From positions 1 through 42,907 of the forward strand of contig JAGZSY010000044.1 of assembly GCA_018380885.1 (NCBI GenBank): a DNA stretch of 42,907 bases, read 5' to 3'. Both the position numbers and the translations under genes were made by a program. The stretch is from Enterocloster asparagiformis (GTDB lineage Bacteria > Bacillota > Clostridia > Lachnospirales > Lachnospiraceae). Below, piece by piece: positions 7,500-16,452 of this stretch (positions within the stretch are counted from its first letter, which is position 1; the number at the start of each line of letters is the position of its first letter). Under the pieces are notes generated by a model. It made no database searches and was not told the DNA's origin. It worked only from the letters and a program-made list of their open reading frames with translations.

Positions 7500-7736
7500 G
7501 GTTCTATTTTGCTCCTTCTGCTCCAAATTTTACTCGCTCTGATCCGCTATCATCGCGTTTTCCTTCGTTCAGGCCCAAGCGGCCTTTGGCAACGCGCCAA
7601 AAGCGCGGCGCTCCTGCCAATTTGCTGTAGGATTTCCGCCGCCTGGGACCGCCCAGTTCCCTTGTTTGGGCCCGCCCAAGCCCCGGCGCCGCGGCTGTTT
7701 CCCTGCGGGAATTTCGCCGTCCGTCCCCTGCCCGGC
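7500..7736. other. GC-rich spacer between pilT and the pilin-like genes
   Basis: No supported gene. The minus-strand frames are open but Arg-rich and low in protein-like character, and none has a ribosome binding site. It could hold mRNA structure between two parts of the operon. Confidence 0.4.
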
Positions 7737-8213
7737 CTAAGCCCCGGCGCCTCCGTCCCACACGGGCATCGAGTTGTCGATCTCGTACTGGCCGCTGTCG
7801 TACACATACCAGGAGTGAATCTGGTAGCGCACGCCCTCGCCGCACACCAGCGTCAGCTCGATGCGCAGGGACTGTCCCCGCTCCATGGGAATGTCCGTGA
7901 CCACCACGCCCTCCTCCTGGTGATACATATCTCCCAGCCGCGCCTTGACGGCATCGCTGGCCGAGGACGAGTCGTCGGAATGTCCCATTTCCTCCTGCAG
8001 CACCGCATCCACCTGGCGCACCCACTCCTGCCCCTTTGCATCCGCCTCATAGTAGGCGCTCACCGCCTCCGCCTGGCGCTCCGCCAGGCTCAAGTCGCCT
8101 TTGGCGCTGCTTAAGGAGAGCAGTCCGAAGGTGGCCAGGCACAGCACAATAAATATCAGCACCAGCGAGGCCGCTCCAATATTCACTTTTCCTCCGCCCG
8201 ATTCCCTCGCCAT
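7737..8213 (-). CDS. Membrane-anchored pilus-locus protein, PilX-like
   Basis: 158 residues with one N-terminal membrane helix (about 11-34: NIGAASLVLIFIVLCLATFG) and a soluble outside domain that starts SLAERQAEAVSAYYEADAKG, a pattern found in pilus minor components of Clostridia. It lacks the G/FTLIE prepilin cleavage site, so it may be a membrane protein rather than a pilin. It follows the gene at 8239-8787 by 25 bp, so it is co-transcribed. Role inferred from the locus. Confidence 0.65.
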   Translation of the reverse strand: MARESGGGKVNIGAASLVLIFIVLCLATFGLLSLSSAKGDLSLAERQAEAVSAYYEADAKGQEWVRQVDAVLQEEMGHSDDSSSASDAVKARLGDMYHQEEGVVVTDIPMERGQSLRIELTLVCGEGVRYQIHSWYVYDSGQYEIDNSMPVWDGGAGA

Positions 8214-8238
8214 CTGTCAAATCCCGCCTTTTCTTTCA

Positions 8239-8787
8239 TTATGGTTTTATATATTGATCCGCGTTCAGCACGTACAGCACGGTTCCCTTGTCCCGCGAAC
8301 CGGATCCATAGCGCATCACCGCGATCTCCGTCATCTGCATGTTGTCCACCGTGCCGCACAGGACTTCCGCGGCGTAGGCGAGCTTCTTCCCCGCCGCATG
8401 CAGCTCCCCCGCGTCCCCATAGCGGTTCCACTCCTCATCCCAGACCGGTGCGTAGCTGTGGAAATCCCCGGCGCTTGTGATCAGCTCTCTGCGCGCCCGC
8501 TGTTCGTCGTTCTCCCACTCCAGCAGGGATTTCCCGAAGTCCCGGTCCGGCACGGGAAGGCCGCTTCCCAGCGCTTCCAGCTCTCCGGCCTTGATCTCCT
8601 CGGCCAGCGTCTCAGCCGCCAGCACCGCCTGGTTGATATCCCTGGCCCTGCGGCTGGTGGAATCCGCCTTGACAAACACGGTCACGCAGAGCGCCGCGCA
8701 TATGATAAAAAATCCGCTCACAAGAATCATTTCCATCAGAAACGGCCCTGAGCCGGATCCCCGTCTACCACTCATTTTCCCAGACAC
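8239..8787 (-). CDS. Minor pseudopilin-like protein
   Basis: 182 residues. The N-terminus GSGPFLMEMILVSGFFIICAAL fits a prepilin signal: cleavage after Gly would place Glu at position 5 (P-F-L-M-E), as in type IV pilins, followed by the hydrophobic helix. A central alpha-helical part and a C-terminal beta-rich part follow. Its start overlaps the end of the next upstream gene (8765-9262) by 23 bp, showing tight coupling. It probably caps or primes the pilus fibre; that is inference. Confidence 0.65.
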   Translation of the reverse strand: MSGKMSGRRGSGSGPFLMEMILVSGFFIICAALCVTVFVKADSTSRRARDINQAVLAAETLAEEIKAGELEALGSGLPVPDRDFGKSLLEWENDEQRARRELITSAGDFHSYAPVWDEEWNRYGDAGELHAAGKKLAYAAEVLCGTVDNMQMTEIAVMRYGSGSRDKGTVLYVLNADQYIKP

Positions 8788-9262
8788 CTCCGCTTCTCAA
8801 ATACAGCCTCAGGCTGCCGCCGCCCTCCCCCAGAGTGCGGATGGTCAGCAGGCGGTCCGACAGGGATACGTCCAGCCCCGAGCACTCCAGAATATCCAGC
8901 CCGTCCTTCAGCCCCAGACCGCTCTCCGGATTGGAGAAGAGCTCCTTCACCCGGCCGTCCTGGTAATAGATCCATGTCTCATAGCGGGTATCTCCCACGT
9001 CCTGGCCCAGAACCAGCACCGGCACGCCGTCCATTTCCCGGACCTCCACCATGCCCTCCCGGTCCCCCTGGCGCACCTTGTTGGCAATGTAGCTTAACGC
9101 TGTGGTTCCGGTAAAATTCCGGTTGCTGCGCAGGGTGATGTTCTCGTACACCCGGCTCCCGATCAGCACGGTAAAAAGGGCGCACAGAATGAACACCAGG
9201 AACAGCAGGCCGGTGAAAAGCACGTTCACATTGTTGCTTCTTCTCGCCGCCGTCCGATTCAT
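8765..9262 (-). CDS. DUF4860-family pilus-locus membrane protein
   Basis: 165 residues with one helix near 14-34 (VLFTGLLFLVFILCALFTVL), then IGSRVYENITLRSNRNFTGTTALSYIANKVRQGD, which matches my memory of the DUF4860 family found beside clostridial pilus genes. A soluble beta-rich domain follows (VEVREMDGVPVLVLGQ, LRLYLRSGG). It overlaps both neighbours (4 bp with 9259-9606 upstream, 23 bp downstream), so it is part of one operon. Confidence 0.72.
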   Translation of the reverse strand: MNRTAARRSNNVNVLFTGLLFLVFILCALFTVLIGSRVYENITLRSNRNFTGTTALSYIANKVRQGDREGMVEVREMDGVPVLVLGQDVGDTRYETWIYYQDGRVKELFSNPESGLGLKDGLDILECSGLDVSLSDRLLTIRTLGEGGGSLRLYLRSGGVWENEW

Positions 9263-9606
9263 CTGCGCGCCTCCTCTTCCTCAATGGGATTGATGATAAT
9301 CTCCGGCATCACATTGGACGCGAAGCCGTTGTAAAATACATTGTAGCGGTCCCTGTCGATGCGGACCCCGTAATTCTCCTCCAGATACTCCACGCTGGGC
9401 GGATAACGCCCCTCGATGGCGTAGCACTGGACCGAAGCTCTGGTCACCGCCCTGCGCAGGGAGTCCTCCCCCTTTCTGCCCGCCTTTGCGGCAAAGGAAA
9501 GAGCGCCCGCCGCGAACACAGCCACAAGGAGCAGAAGGGCCGCTGCGGATAGCAGGTAGCCCTTCGTCTGGCTTTTTCTTCGTCTACTTCTTCTGTCAAC
9601 TCTCAT
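9259..9606 (-). CDS. Pilin-like membrane protein (115 aa)
   Basis: A basic N-terminus (RVDRRSRRRKSQTKG), one membrane helix (about 17-36) and a soluble part containing SVQCYAIEGRYPPSVEYLEENYG. That segment is typical of small pilus-locus proteins, where an acidic loop follows a YP-rich turn. The Glu5 of a classic pilin is absent after the Gly, so prepilin processing is uncertain. It lies 10 bp downstream of the pilC end and overlaps the DUF4860 gene by 4 bp. Confidence 0.65.
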   Translation of the reverse strand: MRVDRRSRRRKSQTKGYLLSAAALLLLVAVFAAGALSFAAKAGRKGEDSLRRAVTRASVQCYAIEGRYPPSVEYLEENYGVRIDRDRYNVFYNGFASNVMPEIIINPIEEEEARR

Positions 9607-9616
9607 CTGAAAATCC

Positions 9617-10634
9617 TCATCCGATGGCGGCCAGCACGCCCACTAAGGGCAGCATCACCGACAGGAGCACCAGCCCCACGGAGACGGCCAGCACAGCCAC
9701 AATGGTGGGCTCAAATCTGGCCAGCATGTTGTCCATTGACTGGTCCGCCGCCTGCTCGAAGTCCCCGGAGATTTCCTCCATCACCGCGTCCAGACGGCCG
9801 CTGCGGCTTCCCACCTTGATCATCTGCACATAGAAACCGGAAAACAGGCCCGTATCCTTCATCGCCTGGTAGTAGCTTGCCCCCGTCTCCAGCGCCTGGC
9901 CGCATTTGCGTATCTGCGCGGCCACCTTCTCGTTGTCCACCAGCTCGCCGGCCAAGTCCAGCCCCTTCTCAAATTCCATGCCGCTCTTGAGCGTAAGGGA
10001 CAGCACGGAGGTGAAACGGCGGTTTGCAATGGACAGCGCGATGCGGCTGTGGCATTTAACATAGTTGATCATCTTGTCCACAAGGGTTATCCTGTGTCCG
10101 AACCTGGAGGCCGCCCAGATGCAGAGCACGGCGACAGCGATCACCGCCGCCGCAATCAACGCCCCGCCGCTGAACAGGCCGCCCAAGCGGATGGCCGACT
10201 GGGCCACCGGCGACATCCTGGCGCCCAGCTGCTCGTACACCTGGTCAAAGACCGGCATCACTCTGGAAAACAGCACAAACAACACCACCAGCAGCATGAC
10301 CACCATCATGACCGGGTAGGTCAGGGCATTTTTTACGTTGACCAGCAGCCGGTACTCCTTCTCATAGTAATCCGACAGGGATTTCATCATCTGATCCAGC
10401 GTGCCGGACTGCTGTCCCAGCTTGGCCATGTGCACCACATAGAGGGGAAATGTACCCGCGTCCTCCAGCACTTTGAAAAACGGGTCCCCAAACTCCGCGC
10501 CCTCTGCCATATAAAGCAAGAGCGCCTTCTCCTCCTCACAGCCCGCATCCTCGGCCATGATGGTCAGCCCCTCGTCCAGCGGCAGCCGACAGCTCCTGAT
10601 AGGAATATTGATAAGGTTTTTCTGGCTTTTTCAT
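9617..10634 (-). pseudogene. pilC: PilC/GspF inner-membrane platform protein, frameshifted near its start
   Basis: PilC is the membrane platform that links the motor ATPase to the pilus. From codon 1 (ATG 10634, AGGAGGA 12 nt upstream) the frame reads KKPEKPYQYSYQELS and then shifts and stops after 32 codons. The family frame resumes as LPLDEGLTIMAEDAG and continues for 313 residues with two T2SSF repeats (FFKVLEDAG to PVMMVVMLL, and FTSVLSLTLKSGMEFEKGL to VMLPLVGVLAAIG) and three hydrophobic helices. The residues normally between these parts (the FC-QLALLL-SG segment, about 12 codons) are missing, so a small out-of-frame deletion is likely. Initiation at the inner ATG (10558) could still give a shortened protein. 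Confidence 0.75.
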
Positions 10635-10658
10635 ACTCGCCTGATGTCCTCCTGATCG

Positions 10659-11747
10659 TCAATAACTGTACTTACCCTGGTAATTGGAGCCGTTGCCGAT
10701 ATATTTCATAATCTCCTCGCTCTGGTTCCCGCTGGAGGCAAAGGTGGGATCCATCAGCTTCCAGTCCTTGCCGTCAAAATAAATCACATTGTCCACCCAG
10801 CCCTGACCGTCCAGATACACGTTGATCCAGGCGTGATACAGATTCCCGGTGTAGCCCACCACCAGTTTGGTGGGGATATCCTGGGAGCGCAGCATGGCTG
10901 TCATCAGCGCAGCGTAGTCGAAGCAGATTCCCTTTTTCTGGGCCAGCACCACGTCCACGTTGGGCAGATAGCCGGACTGGACGGAGGCCGCCTTGGCCGT
11001 GTCGTAGGTGATGTTGGTGATCACATAGTTGTAAATGTCCGCAACCACAGCCACCTGGTCGGCCGAGCCCGCGCATACGGCGGCGCCGGTCTGCACCGCG
11101 GCGCTGGAGGCGTTGAAATTCACATACTGGTTCGGATACAAAAACGGACCGAACTCATTGGTGATGCTGGCGCTCACATCCTGGCTGAAGGCCTGGGAAT
11201 ACTGGTTCCCTGAGACATTCTCAAAAACCTTTACCTGGTAGGTGCCGCTTCCCTCGGATAGGGGGAACACCTCGTACACGCCGCTGTTGTTCAAATCATA
11301 TGTATAGGTGGTGGAACCGCTCTTGGTAATCTGCACCTTGATCTTGGGATTGCTGCCCAGGTATTTGAGCATGATGTAGCCCTCGCCCATGTTGGAGGCG
11401 TCCAGCCTGGCCAGGTTGTTCTCATAGGTCACGGTGCCGGAAGCGATGGGCGTGCGCACATAGCTGCCCGCCGGCTTGCTGTAGAGCGGAACCGCCTGGT
11501 CCTCAATGGTGACGGGCTGCGCCTCTGCCACCAGCCGTGACTCTGTCCCGTCGTTCTCCGCCTGTGCTGCGGCCGCTTTCGAACCGCCCTCCCCGGAAAC
11601 GGACGTCCCCGCCGTCCCGTTCTCCCCGGCAGCTTCTGCGGCCGCGGACTCCTGCCCTGCATTTCCTCCGGCCCCGGCTCCACAGCCCACGGACCCGGCG
11701 GCCAGCGCGAACGCCGTCATGGATATTAAAATGGCTTTTTTCTTCAT
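10659..11747 (-). CDS. Transglutaminase-like lipoprotein
   Basis: 362 residues from the ATG at 11747 (AGGAG 11 nt upstream; the GTG at 11756 is too close to it). The lipoprotein signal ends GSVGC, with Cys22 the likely lipid anchor, then an Ala/Gly/Glu-rich linker to about residue 75. The C-terminal domain is a transglutaminase/cysteine-protease fold: Cys in KKGICFDYAALMTAML, His in YHAWINVYL and Asp in WKLMDPTF form the catalytic triad. It acts on the outer face of the membrane; the substrate is unknown. It sits between rlmB and the pilus genes with short gaps, so it may be transcribed with them and could process a surface protein. Confidence 0.82.
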   Translation of the reverse strand: MKKKAILISMTAFALAAGSVGCGAGAGGNAGQESAAAEAAGENGTAGTSVSGEGGSKAAAAQAENDGTESRLVAEAQPVTIEDQAVPLYSKPAGSYVRTPIASGTVTYENNLARLDASNMGEGYIMLKYLGSNPKIKVQITKSGSTTYTYDLNNSGVYEVFPLSEGSGTYQVKVFENVSGNQYSQAFSQDVSASITNEFGPFLYPNQYVNFNASSAAVQTGAAVCAGSADQVAVVADIYNYVITNITYDTAKAASVQSGYLPNVDVVLAQKKGICFDYAALMTAMLRSQDIPTKLVVGYTGNLYHAWINVYLDGQGWVDNVIYFDGKDWKLMDPTFASSGNQSEEIMKYIGNGSNYQGKYSY

Positions 11748-11787
11748 GAAAACCACTGCTCCTTTACTAAAACGGCCCCGGTGCGTG

Positions 11788-12528
11788 TCAGCTCAGGCGC
11801 TGCCGCACAATCTCATAGGCCATAACGCCGGCCGCCACCGAGGCGTTCAGCGAATCGATATCGCCCTTCATGGGGATGGAGGCTACCATGTCGCAGTGCT
11901 CACGCACCAGCTTGCCCACGCCTTCGCCCTCATTGCCCACCACCAGGCCGATGGGGCCTTTTAAGTTCAGGCGGTACATCAGCTCGCCGCCCATATCCGC
12001 GCAGACAAACCACATGCCCTTTTTCTTCAGATCCTCCATGGTAGCGGTCAGGTTGGTGACCTTGGCCACCGGCGTATAGTTCAGCGCCCCGGCCGAGGTC
12101 TTTGCCACCGTGGCGGTCAGGCCGACCGCTCTGCGCTTGGGGATAATCACCCCGTGGGCTCCCGCCAGATTGGCGGTACGGATGATCGCGCCCAGATTGT
12201 GGGGATCCTCGATGCCGTCCAGCAGAATTAAAAACGGCGGCTCGCCCTTCTCCTCTGCGATCTTCAATATATCCTCCACCTCGGCGTACTCGTAGGCCGC
12301 CGCATAGGCGATCACCCCCTGGTGTTTTCCGGTCTCAGACATCTGGTCCAGGCGCTCCTTGGCCACGTAATTCACGATGGTGTCGCGCTTTTTCGCCTCC
12401 CGCACAATGGTGCGGACCGGACCGTCCTGGCAGCCGTCCAGCACAAACAGCTTGTCAATGGTCTTGCCGGCCCTGAAGGCCTCCAGCACCGCGTTGCGCC
12501 CCTCTATGGTCAGTTCTTCGTATCTCAT
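11788..12528 (-). CDS. rlmB: 23S rRNA (guanosine-2'-O)-methyltransferase, TrmH/SpoU family
   Basis: Transfers a methyl group from S-adenosylmethionine to the ribose of a conserved 23S rRNA guanosine. The N-terminal substrate-binding part (EGRNAVLEAFRAG) is followed by the knotted SpoU domain: LDGIEDPHNLGAIIRTANLAG, IGLVVGNEGEGV and ASIPMKGDIDSLNASVAAG. The length of 246 residues is normal. It overlaps mrnC by 4 bp (ATGA), so translation is coupled. Confidence 0.93.
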   Translation of the reverse strand: MRYEELTIEGRNAVLEAFRAGKTIDKLFVLDGCQDGPVRTIVREAKKRDTIVNYVAKERLDQMSETGKHQGVIAYAAAYEYAEVEDILKIAEEKGEPPFLILLDGIEDPHNLGAIIRTANLAGAHGVIIPKRRAVGLTATVAKTSAGALNYTPVAKVTNLTATMEDLKKKGMWFVCADMGGELMYRLNLKGPIGLVVGNEGEGVGKLVREHCDMVASIPMKGDIDSLNASVAAGVMAYEIVRQRLS

Positions 12529-13004
12529 TCCTGTGTTTCTCCTTTATCGTCCGGCGGCTCGATGAAGCCCGCCTTTTTGAGGCCCAGGCTCACCAGCTCC
12601 ACCAGCCTGTCATACTGCCCGTTGAGGAACAGCCAGCCCACCAGGGCCTCCAGCCCTGTCGCCATGCGGTAATCGATCATGGTGGCGTGCTTTGCCATGG
12701 TGACGGACTTGGCGTTGCGGCCCCGCTTGTAAGCCGCAAGCTCCTCCGCGGTCAGCTCCTCCTGCAAGGCCTTCACCAGACTGGCCTGGGCCGAAGCCTT
12801 TACCATCTCGGCGCTGTGCTTGTGCATCTTGTTCACCTGCATGCTGCCCTTGTTGATCACCTTGGAGCGGATCATCAGCTCGTACACCGCGTCCCCGATA
12901 TAGGCCAGAACCAACGGCGAGTAGGTCCGCACGTCCACCGGCTCCAGGCCCATGCTTTTTTTATAATATTCCAGAAAATCCGCTAAAGTTACACTCTCTT
13001 CCAC
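12525..13004 (-). CDS. mrnC: Mini-ribonuclease III
   Basis: A dimeric double-strand RNA endonuclease that matures 23S rRNA ends in Firmicutes. It has an RNase III catalytic domain without a dsRNA-binding domain. LAYIGDAVYELMIRSKVI holds the catalytic Asp, and YKRGRNAKSV and TGLEALVGWLFLNG are the other family motifs. 159 residues is a normal length. It overlaps cysS upstream by 16 bp and rlmB downstream by 4 bp, the usual cysS-mrnC-rlmB order of Firmicutes. Confidence 0.93.
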   Translation of the reverse strand: MEESVTLADFLEYYKKSMGLEPVDVRTYSPLVLAYIGDAVYELMIRSKVINKGSMQVNKMHKHSAEMVKASAQASLVKALQEELTAEELAAYKRGRNAKSVTMAKHATMIDYRMATGLEALVGWLFLNGQYDRLVELVSLGLKKAGFIEPPDDKGETQE

Positions 13005-14398
13005 TTTACGCCCTCTCTGGTGTCCTCCAGTACGATTCCCATATCTAAAAGCTTGCCGCGGATCTCGTCGGCCAGGGCGAAATTCTTCTCCTTGCGCGCC
13101 TGCTGCCTGGCGGCGATCAGCTCCTCAACCTGGGCGTCCAGGGCCTCGGCCTTGCGCTCTGTGATAATCCCCAGCACGTCGCACAGCTTTTGGATCATGT
13201 CCTTCAAATAGGAAACGTAGCGGGCCGTGCTGTTCTCGTCCGCCGTGGAGTTGGCCAGCTTTACCAGCTCAAAGATGGCGGAAATGGCGTCGGCGGTGTT
13301 AAAGTCGTCGTCCATGGCGGCCTCGTACTTGCCGCGCAGGGCGTCGGCCTCGGCCATGCGGTTCTGTTCGTCGCAGGTCTCGGCATTGCCGCTCGCCTTA
13401 CCCTCCAGCTCCCGCAGCTTTTCCATGCAGGTGATGATGCGCTCCAGGCCGTTCTTGGAAGCCTCCATCAGGTCCGCGCTGAAGTTCAACGGGCTGCGGT
13501 AATGGGCGCTGAGCATGAAGAAGCGCAGCACCTGCAGGTCGTACTTTTCGCCGATCTCCCGCACGGTAAAGAAATTGCCCAGGGATTTGGACATCTTTTT
13601 ATTATCAATATTCAGAAACGCGTTGTGCATCCAGTAGGTGGCAAAGGGTTTTCCGTTGGCGGATTCGCTCTGGGCGATCTCGTTCTCGTGATGCGGGAAA
13701 ATCAGGTCCTCGCCGCCGGCGTGGATGTCGATCTGCTCGCCCAGATATTTCTTGGACATCACGGAGCACTCGATGTGCCAGCCCGGACGGCCCTGGCACC
13801 AGGGAGACTCCCAGTAGGGCTCCCCCTCCTTTTTCGGCTTCCAGAGCACGAAATCATTGGGGTCTTGCTTGCCCTCCTCGCCGGTCACCTTGATCTCGCG
13901 GAAGCCGGACTGAAGGTCCTCCAGGTTCTTGTGGGACAGCTTGCCGTACTCCTTAAAGGAGTTGGTGCGGAAATACACGGTTCCGTCGGCGGCCGCGTAG
14001 GCGTGCCCCTTCTCAATCAGGGTGCCGATCATATCCAGCATGCCGCAGATTTCCTCCGTAGCCAGGGGATGAACGGTGGCCGGCTTTACGTTCATGGAGG
14101 CCATATCCTTCTTGCACTCCGCGATATAGCGCTTGGAAATAGTGTCCGCATCCACGCCCTCCTCGATGGCCTTCTTGATGATCTTGTCGTCCACGTCCGT
14201 AAAGTTTGACACGTACTGAACGTCGTAGCTCTTGTACTCAAAATACCGGCGAACCGTGTCGAACACGATCATGGGCCTGGCGTTGCCGATGTGAATGAAA
14301 TTGTACACCGTGGGGCCGCACACGTACATCTTTACAACCCCCGGAGTCAGCGGAATAAATTCTTCTTTCCTTCTGCTCAGTGTGTTAAATATCTTCAT
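12989..14398 (-). CDS. cysS: Cysteinyl-tRNA synthetase
   Basis: Charges tRNA-Cys in the cytoplasm. A class I enzyme with HIGN at 36-39 and KMSKS at 268-272. The zinc ligands for cysteine discrimination are present: Cys27 (YVCGPT), Cys211 (HIECSVMS), His236 and Glu240 (FPHHENE). The anticodon-binding helices occupy the C-terminal part. 469 residues is typical. ispF ends 21 bp upstream, so the two are likely co-transcribed. Confidence 0.96.
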   Translation of the reverse strand: MKIFNTLSRRKEEFIPLTPGVVKMYVCGPTVYNFIHIGNARPMIVFDTVRRYFEYKSYDVQYVSNFTDVDDKIIKKAIEEGVDADTISKRYIAECKKDMASMNVKPATVHPLATEEICGMLDMIGTLIEKGHAYAAADGTVYFRTNSFKEYGKLSHKNLEDLQSGFREIKVTGEEGKQDPNDFVLWKPKKEGEPYWESPWCQGRPGWHIECSVMSKKYLGEQIDIHAGGEDLIFPHHENEIAQSESANGKPFATYWMHNAFLNIDNKKMSKSLGNFFTVREIGEKYDLQVLRFFMLSAHYRSPLNFSADLMEASKNGLERIITCMEKLRELEGKASGNAETCDEQNRMAEADALRGKYEAAMDDDFNTADAISAIFELVKLANSTADENSTARYVSYLKDMIQKLCDVLGIITERKAEALDAQVEELIAARQQARKEKNFALADEIRGKLLDMGIVLEDTREGVKWKRV

Positions 14399-14419
14399 AC
14401 TCTTACTCTCCTCGGTTTT

Positions 14420-14977
14420 TTACATTTCCGTCCCGCCGCTATTTTGGCAGCCGCCACAGCCGCCGCAACCGGCCTGAATCATTCTATTATCATAGCAGTA
14501 GTCTGCCACTTCCGTCAATAAGGTAATTGCCTGTGAGGCGATGCCCTCGCCGCTTCCCGTAAAGCCCAGCCCCTCCTCGGTGGTGGCCTTCACGCTGACC
14601 CGGCCCGCGTCCAGATGCAGGGCCCGGGCAATATTCGCCGCCATCTGCGGCCTGTACGCCGCCAGCTTGGGCCGCTGGGCGATAACGGTGGCGTCGATGT
14701 TCTCCACCACATAGCCCTTTTCCTCCAAAAGCGCGCCCACGTGCTTTAACAGTTCTATGCTGGAAATCCCCTTATATGCCGGGTCCGTGTCGGGAAAATG
14801 CTGCCCGATGTCTCCCAAGGCCGCAGCCCCCAGCAGCGCGTCCATCACCGCGTGGATCAGCACATCCGCGTCCGAGTGGCCTAAAAGCCCCTTTTCATAA
14901 GGGATCTCCACGCCGCCCAGGATTAATTTGCGCTCCTCCACCAGACGGTGGACGTCGTATCCTTGTCCGATTCTCAT
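14420..14977 (-). CDS. ispF: 2-C-methyl-D-erythritol 2,4-cyclodiphosphate synthase with a Cys-rich tail
   Basis: A non-mevalonate isoprenoid pathway enzyme that forms the cyclic diphosphate from CDP-ME 2-phosphate. Metal ligands Asp8, His10 (GYDVHRL) and His42 ([12 protein letters not shown]) are present, and the core ends about residue 160, the normal family length. The rest is an added tail containing GCGGCGGC (Cys 171, 174, 177) and ending GGTEM. Such a tail is not part of the trimeric fold and could bind metal. It is the first gene of the cysS-mrnC-rlmB run. Confidence 0.93.
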   Translation of the reverse strand: MRIGQGYDVHRLVEERKLILGGVEIPYEKGLLGHSDADVLIHAVMDALLGAAALGDIGQHFPDTDPAYKGISSIELLKHVGALLEEKGYVVENIDATVIAQRPKLAAYRPQMAANIARALHLDAGRVSVKATTEEGLGFTGSGEGIASQAITLLTEVADYCYDNRMIQAGCGGCGGCQNSGGTEM

Positions 14978-15158
14978 AATTGATCGTTTCCTTTCTGAAT
15001 CTCATTTTGTTTTCGCATAATTGCCGCGAGCCGCCTGTCACGGCCGGCCTAATCCTCTGTAAATGAGACAGCGGGCGTCCGGCCGGAACATCTCCCTGTC
15101 CCGGCGCCGACCCCCGCGCTGTAATCTTATCCTGGTGATCCACAGGCAATGCGGGACA

Positions 15159-16085
15159 TTATCCCACAATCCTGATCTTTCTCGCAATACACCCCAACTG
15201 CAAGTCCGACTGGATACCGCAGCTCTCCCCGTCCGCGTGCACCGGCAGGGCCCGCTCCGTGTGGATCGAGAGTTCCCCGCACTCGTAAGTCCTCACTCCC
15301 TTGCGCCTGCCGTGGCTTCCGGTCAGAGACTCCAGGAGAATGGGCACCAGCTTGCGCCTGGCCGCGTGGCTGACCACGCACACGGAGAGCTTTCCGTCGC
15401 TGCAGCTCGCCCTGGGCGCCAGCTTGAAGCCGCCTCCCTCAAAGGGCTGTATATGACAGGAAATGAATGCGATGTGGTTGAACTCCACCTTTTTCACCCC
15501 GTCCAGTATGATATAGCCCTTACAGGGCTTGCATTTAAATAACTGGCGGATACCGGATATCAAATAGGAAAGCCGCCCCAATCCCACACGCCGCAGCCTC
15601 TGCCGCAGCTTGGACTCCAGCAGGTCGTGACAGACCGCCGCGTCGAAGCCGATGCCGGCGCTGACCAGAAAACGCCTGTGATTAACCTCCTGGGCGCCGT
15701 AGGTTAAGATGCCGTAATCCAGCATACGGTAATGCCTCGGCGCCAAAAGCCGCTTCAGCGCCTTCACGGGATTGCCCGGAAGCTTCAGGCTTCTGGCCAG
15801 GTCATTTCCGGAGCCGGCGGGAATATAGCCGAGCGTCAGAGGGCCGCAAAAAACCAGGCCGTCCAGGACCTCATTCATCGTCCCGTCCCCGCCCACCGCC
15901 ACAATCACCTGCGGTTCCCGGTTGCCATCCGTCAGTTCCCTGGCAATATTCCGGGCATCGCCCCTGCCAGCCGTAAGATAGGCTTCATATTCCACTTGAT
16001 GCTTTTCCAGATAAATGGCGACGGCCCGCCAGAGCCTGCCGCCTTTTCCGCACCCGGCATTGGGATTCACAATAAAATAGTACAT
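15159..16085 (-). CDS. Diacylglycerol kinase family lipid kinase
   Basis: A soluble DagK/YegS-type kinase that phosphorylates diacylglycerol or a related lipid. It has the N-terminal NPNAGCGKGG turn, the ATP-binding GGDGTMNEVLDG near 64-75, and GYIPAGSGNDLARSLKLP. The C-terminal domain contains VSAGIGFDAAVCHDLL. 308 residues is typical. GGGAGGG lies before the ATG at 16085. It is divergent from the tRNA genes. Positions 14978-15158, between this gene and ispF, hold no supported gene. Confidence 0.9.
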   Translation of the reverse strand: MYYFIVNPNAGCGKGGRLWRAVAIYLEKHQVEYEAYLTAGRGDARNIARELTDGNREPQVIVAVGGDGTMNEVLDGLVFCGPLTLGYIPAGSGNDLARSLKLPGNPVKALKRLLAPRHYRMLDYGILTYGAQEVNHRRFLVSAGIGFDAAVCHDLLESKLRQRLRRVGLGRLSYLISGIRQLFKCKPCKGYIILDGVKKVEFNHIAFISCHIQPFEGGGFKLAPRASCSDGKLSVCVVSHAARRKLVPILLESLTGSHGRRKGVRTYECGELSIHTERALPVHADGESCGIQSDLQLGCIARKIRIVG

Positions 16086-16176
16086 GAAACCCTCCCATTA
16101 TTATTCTTTCCTTAGTATACCATATAATAGATGAAAACACTAAGAAAATTTCTATAAAAAAATGGAATAAAAAGTC

Positions 16177-16205
16177 TTGACATTTTAATTATTATGGGAT
16201 ATACT
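16177..16205 (+). promoter_or_regulatory. Promoter of the tRNA operon
   Basis: A consensus TTGACA (16177-16182), 17-bp spacer and TATACT (16200-16205), about 40 bp before the first tRNA. Confidence 0.85.
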
Positions 16206-16246
16206 GTTCAAGCAGTCGCGAGTGAGACAAGCGCGGCGGTGGATAC

Positions 16247-16319
16247 GGGGTCTTAGCTCAGCTGGGAGAGCATCTGCCTTACAAGCAGAGGGTCATAGGT
16301 TCGAGCCCTATAGGCCCCA
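16247..16319 (+). tRNA. tRNA-Val (TAC anticodon)
   Basis: Acceptor GGGGTCT/AGGCCCC, D arm TTAGCTCAGCTGGGAGAGC, anticodon stem TCTGC/GCAGA with loop CTTACAA (anticodon TAC, reading GTA codons), and T arm GGTTCGAGCC. No CCA is encoded. A 17-bp gap separates it from tRNA-Met, and both share one promoter. Confidence 0.95.
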
Positions 16320-16336
16320 TCCAAAAAACCTAATAT

Positions 16337-16410
16337 GGCGGAATAGCTCAGTTGGCTAGAGCACACGGTTCATACCCGTGGTGTCGAGAGTTCAAATCTC
16401 CCTTCCGCTA
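16337..16410 (+). tRNA. tRNA-Met, elongator type (CAT anticodon)
   Basis: Acceptor GGCGGAA with TTCCGCT, where the first pair is G-T as in Firmicute elongator tRNA-Met. The anticodon loop is TTCATAC and the T-loop segment is GTTCAAATC. No CCA is encoded. The CAT anticodon could in principle be tRNA-Ile2 (lysidine modified), but the acceptor favours Met. Confidence 0.93.
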
Positions 16411-16415
16411 CTCAG

Positions 16416-16452
16416 AAAACCTCGTAAATTCAATGTTTGCGAGGTTTTTATT
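16416..16452 (+). terminator. Terminator of the tRNA operon
   Basis: AAAACCTCGTAAA/TTTGCGAGGTTTT stem, 13 bp with one G-T pair, then a T-rich tail. Positions 16453-16619 show no gene. Confidence 0.9.

Noticed and set aside
7504..8025. Minus-strand 173-codon frame
   Set aside because: Overlaps the PilX-like gene in another frame and is Arg/Gly-rich, so probably a shadow.
6282..8114. 610-codon plus-strand frame
   Set aside because: Antisense across pilT and the next pilin-like gene; no ribosome binding site.
14895..15149. Minus-strand 84-codon frame upstream of ispF
   Set aside because: It overlaps ispF out of frame and has no ribosome binding site.
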